A DNA stretch of 64,000 nucleotides, taken from contig NZ_BSDI01000021.1 of NCBI RefSeq assembly GCF_027923225.1, positions 62,001 to 126,000 of the forward strand. Direction: 5' to 3'. Shown one piece after another: positions 40,648 through 49,362 of this stretch. The notes below the pieces were generated by a model. The model worked only from the letters and a program-made list of their open reading frames with translations, did not search any database and had not been told where the DNA came from. The position numbers and the translations under genes are program-made. How positions within the stretch are numbered: position 1 is the stretch's first letter; the number at the start of each line of letters is the position of its first letter. Source of the DNA: Phytohabitans aurantiacus. GTDB taxonomy: Bacteria > Actinomycetota > Actinomycetes > Mycobacteriales > Micromonosporaceae.

Positions 40648-41940
40648 TCAACTACCTCGGCGTGTCGGCGCCCGGCGTGTTTCTTCTTTCTCCAGAAGGT
40701 CGCTCAGCAGAGCGAGCGCCGCCGCAGGATGGTCGGCCGCGAGCAGGCCGGCGGCGGCCAGCACATAGTCACTGTCGATGACCCGGCGCGCGGCCCGCGG
40801 CACCGGCCACCCGCCACCGTGGTCCGATAAAACCGCATCGAGTACGCCCAGCGCGTCCGCCGGCTCGGCGTGCCGCAACACCCCGCCGGAGCCCACGACG
40901 AGCCGCACGTCCCGCAGATCCCGCCGCCCCCTGCCACCCGCGTCCCCGCGTGCGTGGCGGCGCACCGCGACCGTCGCGGCAAGGATGGCGAGATGCCGGT
41001 CGACGCCGTCCATGGTCAGCAGCCCCGGGTCGGCCGCCCGCGCCTCGGCGGCCGCCACGAGTCCACTGTGGGCGATCCGCTCGGCGGTGGCGGCGGCGAG
41101 CACCCCGGTAGCGTTCCACCGCACCCCGAGATCCCCTTCGACCGTGCGCGCCCGCGCGAGCGTCCCCGCTGCTTCGGCGTCCTGCTCCGCACCGGGTGGC
41201 AGAGCCGAGTACACGTCGGTGGTGGCGCCGCCGACGTCGACGACGAGCAGGCCGCCGCCGGTGTGGTCGGCCAGCACCTCCACGGCGGTCAGCACCGCGT
41301 CCGGCGTAGCCGCCCTGACCAGCCGCGCGAACTCCCGGCCGAACCGCCCACCGATCACGTGCCGCAGGAACACCTCCCGGATCGCCGCCCGCGCCGGCCC
41401 CGGATTCAGCACCCCGATACGGGGCAGCACGTTGGCGGTCACCACGGCGTGGGGCAACAGTTCACCCACCTCGCCGGCCGCGTCCGCGTTGCCGGCCACC
41501 ACGATCGGTACCCGCCACCGGCGCAGCCGCGCCGCGTTGTGCACCAGCGTCTCCGCGTCACCACCATCGGTACCGCCAACCAGCAGCAACACGTCCGGCC
41601 GCGCCGCACGCACCCCAGCCAGCCCCGCCCGGTCCAGCCGCCCGGCCGTCACGTGCACCACCCGCGCACCCGCCGACAACCCGACCCGCTGCCCGGCCTC
41701 CGCGGTGACAAGCTGCTCGTACCCGATCACCGCCAACCGCAGCCCGCCACCGGCCGACGAGCACACATACCACCGGTCCGCTTGATGTCGGGTCGCGGCC
41801 ACGGCGGCCTCAAGACCCGCCAACGGCCCGTCGGCGAGCGTCGTCGGGTGCGCCGCCGTCGCGACCAGTCCGCCGCCGGCCACGTCGACGACGGCCACCT
41901 TCGTGTACGTCGAGCCGACGTCGGCGCACACGACCCTCAC
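40648..41940 (-). CDS. MutL/GlmL-like ATPase, aminomutase reactivation factor
   Basis: A 430-residue ASKHA-fold protein: VCADVGSTYTKVAVVD (phosphate loop), LLLVGGTDGGDAETLVHNA, LLVVDVGGATTDVYS (second phosphate loop) and LVVGSGGVLRHAEP. These are the signs of the MutL/GlmL family (PF13941) that accompanies adenosylcobalamin mutases such as glutamate mutase and ornithine/lysine aminomutases and is thought to act as a chaperone that exchanges damaged cofactor. It is not DNA mismatch repair MutL. It is the last gene of the lysine operon, 10 nt after kal. Confidence 0.9.
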   Translation of the reverse strand: MRVVCADVGSTYTKVAVVDVAGGGLVATAAHPTTLADGPLAGLEAAVAATRHQADRWYVCSSAGGGLRLAVIGYEQLVTAEAGQRVGLSAGARVVHVTAGRLDRAGLAGVRAARPDVLLLVGGTDGGDAETLVHNAARLRRWRVPIVVAGNADAAGEVGELLPHAVVTANVLPRIGVLNPGPARAAIREVFLRHVIGGRFGREFARLVRAATPDAVLTAVEVLADHTGGGLLVVDVGGATTDVYSALPPGAEQDAEAAGTLARARTVEGDLGVRWNATGVLAAATAERIAHSGLVAAAEARAADPGLLTMDGVDRHLAILAATVAVRRHARGDAGGRGRRDLRDVRLVVGSGGVLRHAEPADALGVLDAVLSDHGGGWPVPRAARRVIDSDYVLAAAGLLAADHPAAALALLSDLLEKEETRRAPTRRGS

Positions 41941-41950
41941 GGGACATCCT

Positions 41951-42316
41951 TCATGGGACGACGACGGTCCCCACGGCGGTGACGGCGACGATCGGCGGGT
42001 CCAGCACCTGCGCCTTCGACCCCTCGGTGCCCCGGCATACCACCTGGCACGTGAACTCGATCGTCCGGCTCCGCGTGCCCACCCTCGTCACCGTGGCGGT
42101 CGCCTCGACCACGTCACCGGCCCGGATCGGCGCCGTGAACTGCACATCCGAATAGGACGCGAACAGTCCCTCGTCCCCGTCGGTGCGGATGCACACCTCG
42201 GTGGCGACATCCCCGAACAACCCGAGCGCGTACGCCCCGTCGACCAGGCTCCCCGCATAGTGCGCATGCGCGTACGGCACATACCGCCGATGCGTAACCC
42301 TCAACCCCACCGTCAC
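41951..42316 (-). CDS. kal: 3-aminobutyryl-CoA ammonia-lyase-like hotdog protein
   Basis: A 121-residue single hotdog domain: VTHRRYVPYAHAHYAGSLVD, GAYALGLFGDVATEVCIRTD, GDEGLFASYSDVQFTAPIRA, GDVVEATATVTRVG. Kal of lysine fermenters is such a small thioesterase-like hotdog protein and eliminates ammonia from 3-aminobutyryl-CoA to give crotonyl-CoA. The gene lies between kamE and the mutL-like gene, the normal place for kal. GTG/ATG starts agree with a 37-nt gap to kamE. Confidence 0.85.
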   Translation of the reverse strand: MTVGLRVTHRRYVPYAHAHYAGSLVDGAYALGLFGDVATEVCIRTDGDEGLFASYSDVQFTAPIRAGDVVEATATVTRVGTRSRTIEFTCQVVCRGTEGSKAQVLDPPIVAVTAVGTVVVP

Positions 42317-42353
42317 CTTTACCCCTCCGCCCCGCGCTCCGCGCAGCCCGCCA

Positions 42354-43100
42354 TCACCCTGCCGCCCCCGCCGGCACGAGCGCCGACACCAGGTAACTCG
42401 CCACCTCTCGCGGCGTCGTACCGCGGCCGAAGATCCGGTCCACGCCCAACTCGCCGGCCATCGTCTCGTCGAACCGTGGCCCGCCCACCACCAGCAACGG
42501 CCGCCGCGCCGCCGGGAACGCCTCCCGGAACGCCGCCGACATCTCCCGCGTGTTGGTCAGGTGCGCGTCCCGCTGGGTGACCACCTGCGACACCAGTACC
42601 GCGTCGGCCTTCTCCACCCGGGCCGCCTCGACCAGTTCCGGCACCGTCACCTGCGCGCCCAGGTTGGTGACCTTGAGCTCCCGGTAGTACTCCAGGCCCT
42701 TCTCACCGGCGATGCCCTTGACGTTGAGGATCGCGTCGATCCCCACGGTGTGCGCGTCGGTGCCGATACACGCCCCGACCACCGACAGCTTGCGTCGCAG
42801 CCGCCGCTTCACCACCGTGTTGACGTCCTTGGCGGTCAGCAGCGGAAAATCCCGCTCGACCACGTTGACCTTGCCGAGGTCGACGACGTGGTTGACGCGC
42901 CCGTACACGACGAAGAACGTGTACCCGTCACCCATCTGCCGGGCGTGCACCAGCATCGCCGGTTCCATGCCCATCTTGGCGGCCAACTGCAGCGCCGCCC
43001 CCTCGGCCCGCTTGTCGTGCGGCACCGGCAGCGTGAACGACAGCTGCACCATCCCGTCCCCGGTGGTGTCCCCGTACGGCCGCACAACGGTCTTGGTCAT
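42354..43100 (-). CDS. kamE: lysine 5,6-aminomutase beta subunit
   Basis: A 248-residue protein with the base-off B12-binding motif DAHTVG (His117 in GTDAHTVGID) followed by a Rossmann domain (AILNVKGIAG, LGAQVTVPELVEAA, ADAVLVSQVV, PLLVVGGPRFDETMAGELGV). The N-terminal region VRPYGDTTGDGMVQLSFTLP is the KamE dimerisation domain that contributes PLP. With KamD it moves the terminal amino group of beta-lysine to make 3,5-diaminohexanoate. Its ATG overlaps the stop of the RloB-like gene (ATGA), an unusual neighbour since kamD normally sits directly upstream. Confidence 0.95.
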   Translation of the reverse strand: MTKTVVRPYGDTTGDGMVQLSFTLPVPHDKRAEGAALQLAAKMGMEPAMLVHARQMGDGYTFFVVYGRVNHVVDLGKVNVVERDFPLLTAKDVNTVVKRRLRRKLSVVGACIGTDAHTVGIDAILNVKGIAGEKGLEYYRELKVTNLGAQVTVPELVEAARVEKADAVLVSQVVTQRDAHLTNTREMSAAFREAFPAARRPLLVVGGPRFDETMAGELGVDRIFGRGTTPREVASYLVSALVPAGAAG

Positions 43101-43663
43101 GGCTTCTCCCTGATCGTCTCCACCAGCCGCCACACCCCGGTCGACGGATTGACCGCATGGTCGACACCCAGCGCCTTGGCCCGCGCGGTCGCGTCATCGA
43201 CGCCGGCGGCGTAGTCGGCGAAGTCCAGCCGCGCCTTGTCGTAGCCGGGCACGTGCTTCCTGAGCCGGCCGGCCACGTCGGCGTATCCGGTGCAGTGCGA
43301 TGTGCACTTGTCGTGGTGCAGCAGCAGCCACAGCTCGAAGCACGGGTTCGAGACAGCCAGGCTGACGCCGCGCCTGCGTGCCTCCGCCAACGCCGCGTCG
43401 ATGTCGAACTCGTCCGTGTCCACGACACACCACACCTCGTCGTACGCGCCGGGGGTCTTGTCGCGGTAGGTGGCGGCGATCCGCACGAGCTGCTTCGGTG
43501 CCACGCCGTCGTAGCGGATCTTCACCGTGACGGTTTGGCTGCGAAGGTGCCGCTTCAGCCCGTTGAAGTAGTCCGGCTCGGTCCGCGCGGCGCCGCAGTA
43601 GACCAGGACCGTGTACCGGCGCTTCGGCGAGACCCGGCGACTGGTGCTCTCACGCCGTCGCAT
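43097..43663 (-). CDS. RloB-like TOPRIM-type protein (putative nuclease)
   Basis: A 188-residue protein with the RloB family pattern: TVLVYCGAARTEPDYFNGLK (Glu29), DEVWCVVDTDEFDIDAALAE (Asp82, Asp84) and AVSNPCFELWLLLHHD. An acidic residue after the first strand and DxD after the third is the arrangement of TOPRIM-like nucleases, so a nuclease role in defence is likely but untested. RloB genes are usually next to an AAA ATPase (RloA), as here; the frames overlap by 14 nt. Its stop overlaps the kamE start. The gene separates kamE from kamD, where it does not belong metabolically. Confidence 0.8.
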   Translation of the reverse strand: MRRRESTSRRVSPKRRYTVLVYCGAARTEPDYFNGLKRHLRSQTVTVKIRYDGVAPKQLVRIAATYRDKTPGAYDEVWCVVDTDEFDIDAALAEARRRGVSLAVSNPCFELWLLLHHDKCTSHCTGYADVAGRLRKHVPGYDKARLDFADYAAGVDDATARAKALGVDHAVNPSTGVWRLVETIREKP

Positions 43664-44969
43664 CGGAGTCCTGCCGGCGAAGAACCGCCTCGCGGAAGTC
43701 GAAGTCCGACAGCACCGGGATGGCACCGTAGCCGCCGGCGAGGTACCGGCCCTCGGTGTTCTCCTGCTTGCGGGGGTGGAAGTCGGTCAGCGGGTAGAGG
43801 CGGGTCGCTCCGGTGTCCGCCTCTTTCTCGACGAACCACACCTCGTCGCGCGACAGCGTCTCGTCGTCCAGCAGAGTGGCATCGTGCGTGGTGAAAACGA
43901 GCTGGCCGCCGCGCGAGTTCGTCTCCGCGTCGCGGAAAAGGTTGATCAGCCGCGCCGAAAGGTGTGGATGCAGGCTCGCGTCGACCTCGTCGATCAGGAG
44001 CAGGCCGCCGTTGTCGAGGGCGTCCAGCGCATGCGACATCAGCGCGATCCAGCTCCGTGTGCCCGCCGACTGATCCTGCACGCCCAGCGGCACTTCGCTG
44101 CGCCCGTGCCGGAACACGAGTTGACGGGGGAAGACGATGTCCAGGTTCGACATGTGGCCGCGGCCGTGCGCGGCGGCCGCGATGTGGGGGGCCCGTTCTT
44201 CCAGCAGCTTCACCAGGGCGTTGGTCAGTTGTGCTTCGGCGTCTGCGGGCGACGTGGTTCCCGGCGTCAGATAGGCGGCGAGGTCCGTGACGCCAACGTC
44301 GGCGATTCCGAGGTCGGCTGCCCGGATGAGCGCGACGATCGAGCGACGTTCGCGTTCGTCCTCGAGCCGCCTGATCATTTCGAGCTGGTTGATCCGCTCG
44401 GCGTCACCGAAGGCGATGCCCTTCCGGAACCACTGGAAGACGGGCTCGGCCTCGGCGAGGTCGTTCTGAGCCGCCACGGACAGGAACAGAGCGTTGTCAC
44501 GGGTCTGCCGGGCCAAAGGCTCGGCACGCGTGCGGTAGTCGGGCACCGTCGAGCCGAGGCGGATGCCGTTGTCGTCCCGTTCGAAGATGGCACGCCGCCG
44601 GTTGTGCGGATACGTGTAGAGCCACTCGGCCCGCACCCGCTCATCGTCGGCCTCGACACCGTAGCTGTACCGGATGCCGTCCACGACCAGATCGACCGCG
44701 TAGCCGGACACCCGCGCGGCTGTCTCCGGGTCGAGGCGGAAAGGCGTACGGGGGACACCTGAGCCGGACAGCCAGCCGGCGTACGACGTGAGCACCGCAC
44801 TCTGCAGCCAGCGGAGGGCGTCGAGCAGGTTGGACTTGCCGGACGCGTTGGCGCCGAAGACGGCGGCCACGGACACGACAGGGCGGGCCTTGTCGTACGC
44901 GGGCAGCAGCGACAGCTCCTGCTCGTCCCTGATCGACTTGTGGTTCTCCACCCGGAAACTACGCAGCAT
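43650..44969 (-). CDS. AAA/ABC-type ATPase, RloA-like
   Basis: A 439-residue ATPase beginning MLRSFRVENHKSIRDEQELS, with Walker A GANASGKS (residues 39-46), signature-like VQDQSAGTRSWIALM, Walker B GGLLLIDEVDASLHP and switch His in LVFTTHD. This is the SMC/OLD-like ATPase type (AAA_15/AAA_21) that pairs with TOPRIM nucleases in phage defence systems (OLD, PARIS, RloA/RloB). It is followed by the RloB-like gene with a 14-nt overlap. It lies 40 nt after kamD on the same strand. Confidence 0.85.
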   Translation of the reverse strand: MLRSFRVENHKSIRDEQELSLLPAYDKARPVVSVAAVFGANASGKSNLLDALRWLQSAVLTSYAGWLSGSGVPRTPFRLDPETAARVSGYAVDLVVDGIRYSYGVEADDERVRAEWLYTYPHNRRRAIFERDDNGIRLGSTVPDYRTRAEPLARQTRDNALFLSVAAQNDLAEAEPVFQWFRKGIAFGDAERINQLEMIRRLEDERERRSIVALIRAADLGIADVGVTDLAAYLTPGTTSPADAEAQLTNALVKLLEERAPHIAAAAHGRGHMSNLDIVFPRQLVFRHGRSEVPLGVQDQSAGTRSWIALMSHALDALDNGGLLLIDEVDASLHPHLSARLINLFRDAETNSRGGQLVFTTHDATLLDDETLSRDEVWFVEKEADTGATRLYPLTDFHPRKQENTEGRYLAGGYGAIPVLSDFDFREAVLRRQDSDATA

Positions 44970-45009
44970 CGCAAGCCTCAGCCCTCATCTTGCAAGTAAA
45001 CCGCAAGAC

Positions 45010-46704
45010 TCAGCCTCTGTCTTCCAGGATTTCCGTGGCGGGGTTGTAGTAGTCGTCAGCGTGCGGGTGGACACCGTCCAAACCTTTACCCCGATCCGCC
45101 GGCCGCTTCATGATCCCGAACGTGCCGTCGGCGATCGCCGCCAGCAGCCCACCCGGCGACGAGTCGATGCGCTCCAGAAGCGATACCGCCGACCCCAACA
45201 CCTCGTGCGCCCGCCGCTGGATGAACCCGCCCGGCGCCGGCGCGAAGTCCTCATGCAGGTTCCCGGCCGCACCCAGCACGTACCGCACGTTCTGCAGCGC
45301 GATGTCACGGTCCGACAGCCACGGCGTCACCACCGCCTCGGTCATCATGCCCACCAGCAGGATGCCCTGCCCGGTCAGCGCACCCGCCAGGTTGAAGAAC
45401 CCGTCGAGCAGGTTGCCCCGGAACACGTCACCGGTCATGTGCCGGGTCGGCGGCATCCACTTCAGCGGCGCGTCCGGAAACAGCTCCCGGGCCAGCAGCG
45501 CGTGCGCCAACTCCAGGCGGAACGACTCCGGCACATCCGGGTTGATCTCGAACGCGTGCCCCAGCCCCAACTGCCAGTCGGCCAGCCCCGCCTCGTGCGC
45601 GAAGAACTCGTTCAGCAGCTGCGACACCGTCACCGTGTGCGCCTCGTCGACGGCGTCGGCCGTGGTCAGGTAGTTGTCCTCACCGGTGTTGATGATGATC
45701 CCGGCCCGGGCGTGGACCTGCCGCGAGAACCGCTGATCCACGAACGTACGCACCGGGTTGATGTCACGGAACAGGATCCCGTACATCGAATCGTTCAACA
45801 TCATGTCCAGCCGCTCCAGGCCAGCCAGTACCGCCATCTCCGGCATGCACAGCCCGGACGCGTAGTTCGTCAGCCGCACATACCGGCCCACCTGCGCCGA
45901 CGTCTCATCCAGCGCCGCACGCATCAGCCGGAAGTTCTCCTGCGTCGCGTACGTCCCCGCGAACCCCTCCCGGGTCGCACCCTCCGGCACATAGTCCAGC
46001 AACGACTGCCCCGTCGACCGGATCACCGCGATCACGTCCGCGCCCGCCCGCGCCGCCGCCTGCGCCTGCGGGATGTCCTCATAGATGTCACCGGTCGCCA
46101 CGATCAGATAGATCCACGGCCGCTGCGAGGGGTCACCGTGACGGCGGACCAGGCGCTCGCGCTCCGCGCGCCGCCGGTCGATCCGGCGCAAGCCAGCACG
46201 CACATGCTTCCGGGCCGCCGCACGCGCCGTCCGCGACTTCTCGGGTACCGCGAACCGCACCGACCCGGCCGCCGCCTTCTGCGCCAAGAGGGTGAGATCG
46301 TCCAGGCCTTCACGAGCCAGAGCGTCGAACACCGGCACCGCCACACCATGGCTGAGCCCGACATCGGCGGCGACCGCGTCGACGAGCCGGTTCACCCACG
46401 GAATGCCGTCCGGGTCAGCACCGCTCACCCCGGCCAGCCGCAGCACCGCACGCTCCACCGACACCGTGGTGTGCGCCCGCGCCAACTCCACCACCGGCCG
46501 CCCCGCGATGGCCGCCAACTCCCGAGCCCGCGTCACGAGGTCGCCAGGCAAGCTCAGCTTGCCTGGCGACCTCGTGCTGCTTGCTGGTTCACTCGGTCGT
46601 GCGGCGCCTTTAGGCGACGCCTTCCCAGCAGCGGCGGTGGCCGTCGATGGGCGCTGCTCGTGACGCTGCTGGGAAGACGTCGCCGCGCCAACTCCCTCGC
46701 TCAC
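45010..46704 (-). CDS. kamD: lysine 5,6-aminomutase alpha subunit
   Basis: A 564-residue TIM-barrel protein. Conserved KamD parts are VELARAHTTVSVERAVLRLA, DPDGIPWVNRLVDAV, PWIYLIVATGDIYEDIPQAQ, FRLMRAALDETSAQVGRYVR and FEINPDVPESFRLELAHALL. It binds adenosylcobalamin and PLP together with KamE. The conserved sequence starts only near GKLSLPGDLV, so about 45 residues before it are an extension of low complexity (SPKGAARPSEPASSTRSPGK) that contains two long palindromes. Start choice: GTG 46704 follows GAGG at normal spacing; TTG at 46750, after GAGGAG, is the alternative. Downstream the RloA-like gene intervenes before kamE. Confidence 0.85.
   Translation of the reverse strand: MSEGVGAATSSQQRHEQRPSTATAAAGKASPKGAARPSEPASSTRSPGKLSLPGDLVTRARELAAIAGRPVVELARAHTTVSVERAVLRLAGVSGADPDGIPWVNRLVDAVAADVGLSHGVAVPVFDALAREGLDDLTLLAQKAAAGSVRFAVPEKSRTARAAARKHVRAGLRRIDRRRAERERLVRRHGDPSQRPWIYLIVATGDIYEDIPQAQAAARAGADVIAVIRSTGQSLLDYVPEGATREGFAGTYATQENFRLMRAALDETSAQVGRYVRLTNYASGLCMPEMAVLAGLERLDMMLNDSMYGILFRDINPVRTFVDQRFSRQVHARAGIIINTGEDNYLTTADAVDEAHTVTVSQLLNEFFAHEAGLADWQLGLGHAFEINPDVPESFRLELAHALLARELFPDAPLKWMPPTRHMTGDVFRGNLLDGFFNLAGALTGQGILLVGMMTEAVVTPWLSDRDIALQNVRYVLGAAGNLHEDFAPAPGGFIQRRAHEVLGSAVSLLERIDSSPGGLLAAIADGTFGIMKRPADRGKGLDGVHPHADDYYNPATEILEDRG
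46534..46576. repeat. 21-bp perfect hairpin inside kamD
   Basis: Arms 46534-46554 and 46556-46576 are exact reverse complements around a single base (core GTCGCCAGGCAAGCT). The coding part is STRSPGKLSLPGDLVT, at the border between the variable N-terminal extension and the conserved KamD domain. Confidence 0.9.
46613..46684. repeat. 20-bp inverted repeat in the kamD N-terminal extension
   Basis: GGCGACGCCTTCCCAGCAGC (46613-46632) and GCTGCTGGGAAGACGTCGCC (46665-46684) pair with one mismatch. Like the hairpin at 46534 it falls in the poorly conserved 5' part of kamD. Confidence 0.85.
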
Positions 46705-46754
46705 GTGTCCAGCCTCGGCGGGTGGGTGCGGTGGTCGCGACGGGTTACGCAATT

Positions 46755-48278
46755 TCACTCCTCGAAGATCACGTTGCCGCGGAGGACCGTGCGACGGCAC
46801 ACCGGCAGCTCGGCTGGTTCGCCGTCCTCGCCAGTCAGCACCGGCAGCCCACCGTCCACACCGGCCGGGGTTGCCCATACCGCGAACGTCGCTGGGGCGC
46901 CCAACGCCAGTACGCCCTCATGGTCGCGGTGGACCGCCCGCCAGCCGCCCCGGCTGTGTGCCGCGAACGCCGCCTTCACACTCATCCGGTGCACCGGGTT
47001 GAAATGCCGCACCGCCGCCCGCACACTGCCCCACGGATCCAGCGGCGTCACCGGCGAATCCGAACCGAACGCCAGGGACACACCCACACCGTGCAGCGCA
47101 CCCATCGGATTCGAATCCAGCGACCGCGCCACCCCCAACCGCTGGGCGTACATCTGCTCCTCGCCGCCCCACAACCGGTCGAACGCCGGCTGCATGCTCG
47201 CCACGATCCCGTACTCGACGAACCCGGCGATCAGCCGCTTGTTCATGATCTCGGCGTGCTCCACCCGGTGCCGCGCCTGCCGCACCCGCTCCACACCCAA
47301 CTTCCGGGCCGCGTCGGCGAACCCGGCCAGCACCGTCGAGATCGCCGCGTCCCCGATCGCGTGGAACCCGCCCTGGACCTCGTGCGCCGCGCAGTCCAGC
47401 AGATGGTCCCGCACCTGCTCCACCGACACGTACCCGTGCCCCCGGCTGTCCGCGTCCACATACGACTCCGACAGGTGCGCCGTCTGCGACCCCAACGCCC
47501 CGTCCGCGTACAGGTCACCGCCAGCCCCCACCGCACCCAACTCCTTGGCCTTGCCAGCGGCGAGCAGCTCACCCCAGTACCCGTACACCTCGGGAAGCTG
47601 GCCCCCGGCGACCCCGAGCAGGCCCGTGAAGTCGGCCTCGCTCGACGTGCCCGGCCCACCGCACTCGTGCACGGCGGCGATCCCCAGCGCCGCCGCCCGG
47701 CGCAGCGTCACGCGCTGCGCCTCCCGGCGCTGCGCGTCCGGGATCGAACCCAACGCCACCTCACGCACCGCGTGATGCGCGTCCCTGCGCACCCAGCCGG
47801 ATTCCTGGTACCCGGGCAGCCCGACCGCCGCCGGCAACAGCGCACTGGAACACAGCGCCGAATGGATCGACGCCTGCGACAGGTACACCCGGCGGCCACC
47901 CGCGGCCCGGTCCAACTCCGCCGCGTCCGGCTTGCGCTGGTCGTCCCACGTCGTCTCGTCCCAGCCGTGCCCGACCACCACCGCGTCACCGGGCAGCCCC
48001 GCCGCGTGCCCCGCCACCGCGTCCAGGACCTGCGCCGCCGACCGCGCCCCCGACACGTCCAATCCGGACAACGCCAGCCCGGTACCGGTGGCGTGCACGT
48101 GCGCGTCGACGAACGCCGGCGTCACCAGCGCACCATCCAGATCGACGGTGACGTCCGCGGCCGGAGCGTCGGCGTCCGGACCCAGCCAGGCGATCACGCC
48201 GTCGCGCACCAGCAACGCCGTCGCCGACGGGTCGGCGGGACAGTAGACACGACCATTCCGGTATAGGGTGGAATTCAT
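46755..48278 (-). CDS. amidohydrolase family protein (YtcJ-like)
   Basis: A 507-residue metal-dependent hydrolase: VTPAFVDAHVHATGTGLALS gives the HxH metal ligands, HAIGDAAISTVLAGF the next His, EHAEIM another, and FGSDSPVTPLDPW the final Asp. The N- and C-terminal beta segments form the usual composite domain. YtcJ-type proteins are predicted to hydrolyse N-acyl or formyl amides. It starts at ATG 48278 overlapping the kdd stop, and is followed by kamD, so it is part of the lysine operon. Its role there is unclear; deacylating an N-acetylated beta-lysine or diamino intermediate is one guess. Confidence 0.8.
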   Translation of the reverse strand: MNSTLYRNGRVYCPADPSATALLVRDGVIAWLGPDADAPAADVTVDLDGALVTPAFVDAHVHATGTGLALSGLDVSGARSAAQVLDAVAGHAAGLPGDAVVVGHGWDETTWDDQRKPDAAELDRAAGGRRVYLSQASIHSALCSSALLPAAVGLPGYQESGWVRRDAHHAVREVALGSIPDAQRREAQRVTLRRAAALGIAAVHECGGPGTSSEADFTGLLGVAGGQLPEVYGYWGELLAAGKAKELGAVGAGGDLYADGALGSQTAHLSESYVDADSRGHGYVSVEQVRDHLLDCAAHEVQGGFHAIGDAAISTVLAGFADAARKLGVERVRQARHRVEHAEIMNKRLIAGFVEYGIVASMQPAFDRLWGGEEQMYAQRLGVARSLDSNPMGALHGVGVSLAFGSDSPVTPLDPWGSVRAAVRHFNPVHRMSVKAAFAAHSRGGWRAVHRDHEGVLALGAPATFAVWATPAGVDGGLPVLTGEDGEPAELPVCRRTVLRGNVIFEE

Positions 48279-49285
48279 AGCGTCAGTCTGCCCTCGAAAA
48301 GTTTCCGTACGCCGGGAACTTCGCGCACCAGCTCGAGGGCATATTCCGCGTGCCCGGGGACGTACCCGTTGCCCACCAGCATCGTCACGTCCGCCGCCAG
48401 ACCCTCCGCGCCCAGCGCGGCCGCCGCGAAGCTCGTCGCCATCGAGAAGAACACCACCGTGCCGCCCGCCGCGGTCGCCAGGATCGCCCCGTGCTCGCAG
48501 CCCGGCACGTCCACGCACACCACCGTCACGTCCACCGGCTCGCCCACCGCCGCCGCCAGCGCCACCGGGTCGCGAGCGTCCGCGACCGCGACGTGATCGG
48601 CGAGGCCGGCATCGCGCAGCAGCGCGGCCTCCGCCTCCGAGGGGACCACTCCGACGGTACGGGCGGCGCCCGACCGCCGCGCGGCCGCCAGGGACAGCGA
48701 ACCGCTCTTGCCCGCGCCCCCCAGCACCGCCACGCTCGCACCCGGCCGCACCACCCGCGCGGTCAACGCCGGCGCCCCACACACGTCCAGCACCGCCAGG
48801 GCCAGCCGCGAATCCAGGTCGTCGGGCAGCACCGCCGCCACCGACCGGGCGAACAGGATCGCGTGCCCAGCACACGGCACCTGCTCGCCGCGCCCGTCCC
48901 AACCGGCCAACCCGTCGGTGACCGCGAGGGGCGTGAGGGTGAGCGAGACCAGCGTGGCGACCCGGTCACCGGGCTTCAGGCCCAGCGGGGAATCCGGGCC
49001 CACCTCGTCGACCGTGCCGATCAGCATGCCGCCCGACCCGGTCACCGGGTTCTGCATCTTGCCCCGGCTTCCGATGATCTCCAGGACCTCGGCGCGCACC
49101 TTGTCACCGTCGCCGCCGTGCTTCTCGGCGAGCTGGCGGAAGCTGGCCGCGTCCAGGTTGAGCCGCTCGACGGCGATCCGCACCTCGTCCGCGCCGATCT
49201 CAGGGCGGGCGTCCAGCCGCTCGGCCGCCTGCGGCAGCACCCCCGCAGGAGTCACCACGCGATGCAGCCCTACCGGTGAAGTCAC
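48275..49285 (-). CDS. kdd: L-erythro-3,5-diaminohexanoate dehydrogenase
   Basis: A 336-residue NAD-dependent dehydrogenase of the Kdd family: GLHRVVTPAGVLPQAAERLD at the start, GSRGKMQNPVTGSGGMLIGT, LGGAGKSGSLSLAAAR for nucleotide binding, and VSLTLTPLAV. Kdd oxidatively deaminates 3,5-diaminohexanoate to 3-keto-5-aminohexanoate. It is the first gene of the operon and is divergent from kamA with a 77-bp shared regulatory region. Confidence 0.9.
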   Translation of the reverse strand: MTSPVGLHRVVTPAGVLPQAAERLDARPEIGADEVRIAVERLNLDAASFRQLAEKHGGDGDKVRAEVLEIIGSRGKMQNPVTGSGGMLIGTVDEVGPDSPLGLKPGDRVATLVSLTLTPLAVTDGLAGWDGRGEQVPCAGHAILFARSVAAVLPDDLDSRLALAVLDVCGAPALTARVVRPGASVAVLGGAGKSGSLSLAAARRSGAARTVGVVPSEAEAALLRDAGLADHVAVADARDPVALAAAVGEPVDVTVVCVDVPGCEHGAILATAAGGTVVFFSMATSFAAAALGAEGLAADVTMLVGNGYVPGHAEYALELVREVPGVRKLFEGRLTL

Positions 49286-49362
49286 GCCCGTTGCCTCTCT
49301 CTACGGGAAGTCTTACGGTAGATTAACTAGATCGCCGGAAGATTTCTACCAGGGGGCGTGGA
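49286..49362. promoter_or_regulatory. kdd/kamA divergent control region
   Basis: The 77-bp gap is relatively AT-rich and contains GGTAGA (49317-49322) and TCTACC (49346-49351), an inverted pair around GATTAACTAGATC, plus the similar words GGAAGTCTTAC and GGAAGATTTCT. It must carry both promoters and probably a shared operator. Confidence 0.45.

Noticed and set aside
40648..41940. DNA mismatch repair protein MutL
   Set aside because: The name is shared only; the motifs are those of the ASKHA-type GlmL/MutL factor of B12 mutases, not the GHKL ATPase.
44788..47775. A 995-codon plus-strand frame opposite kamD and the amidohydrolase
   Set aside because: Same reason: it opposes well-conserved genes and has an Arg/Pro/His-rich translation.
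49286..49362. Cobalamin riboswitch for the B12-dependent lysine genes
   Set aside because: The kdd/kamA gap is only 77 bp, far too short, and no B12-box sequence was seen here or at 40285-40647.
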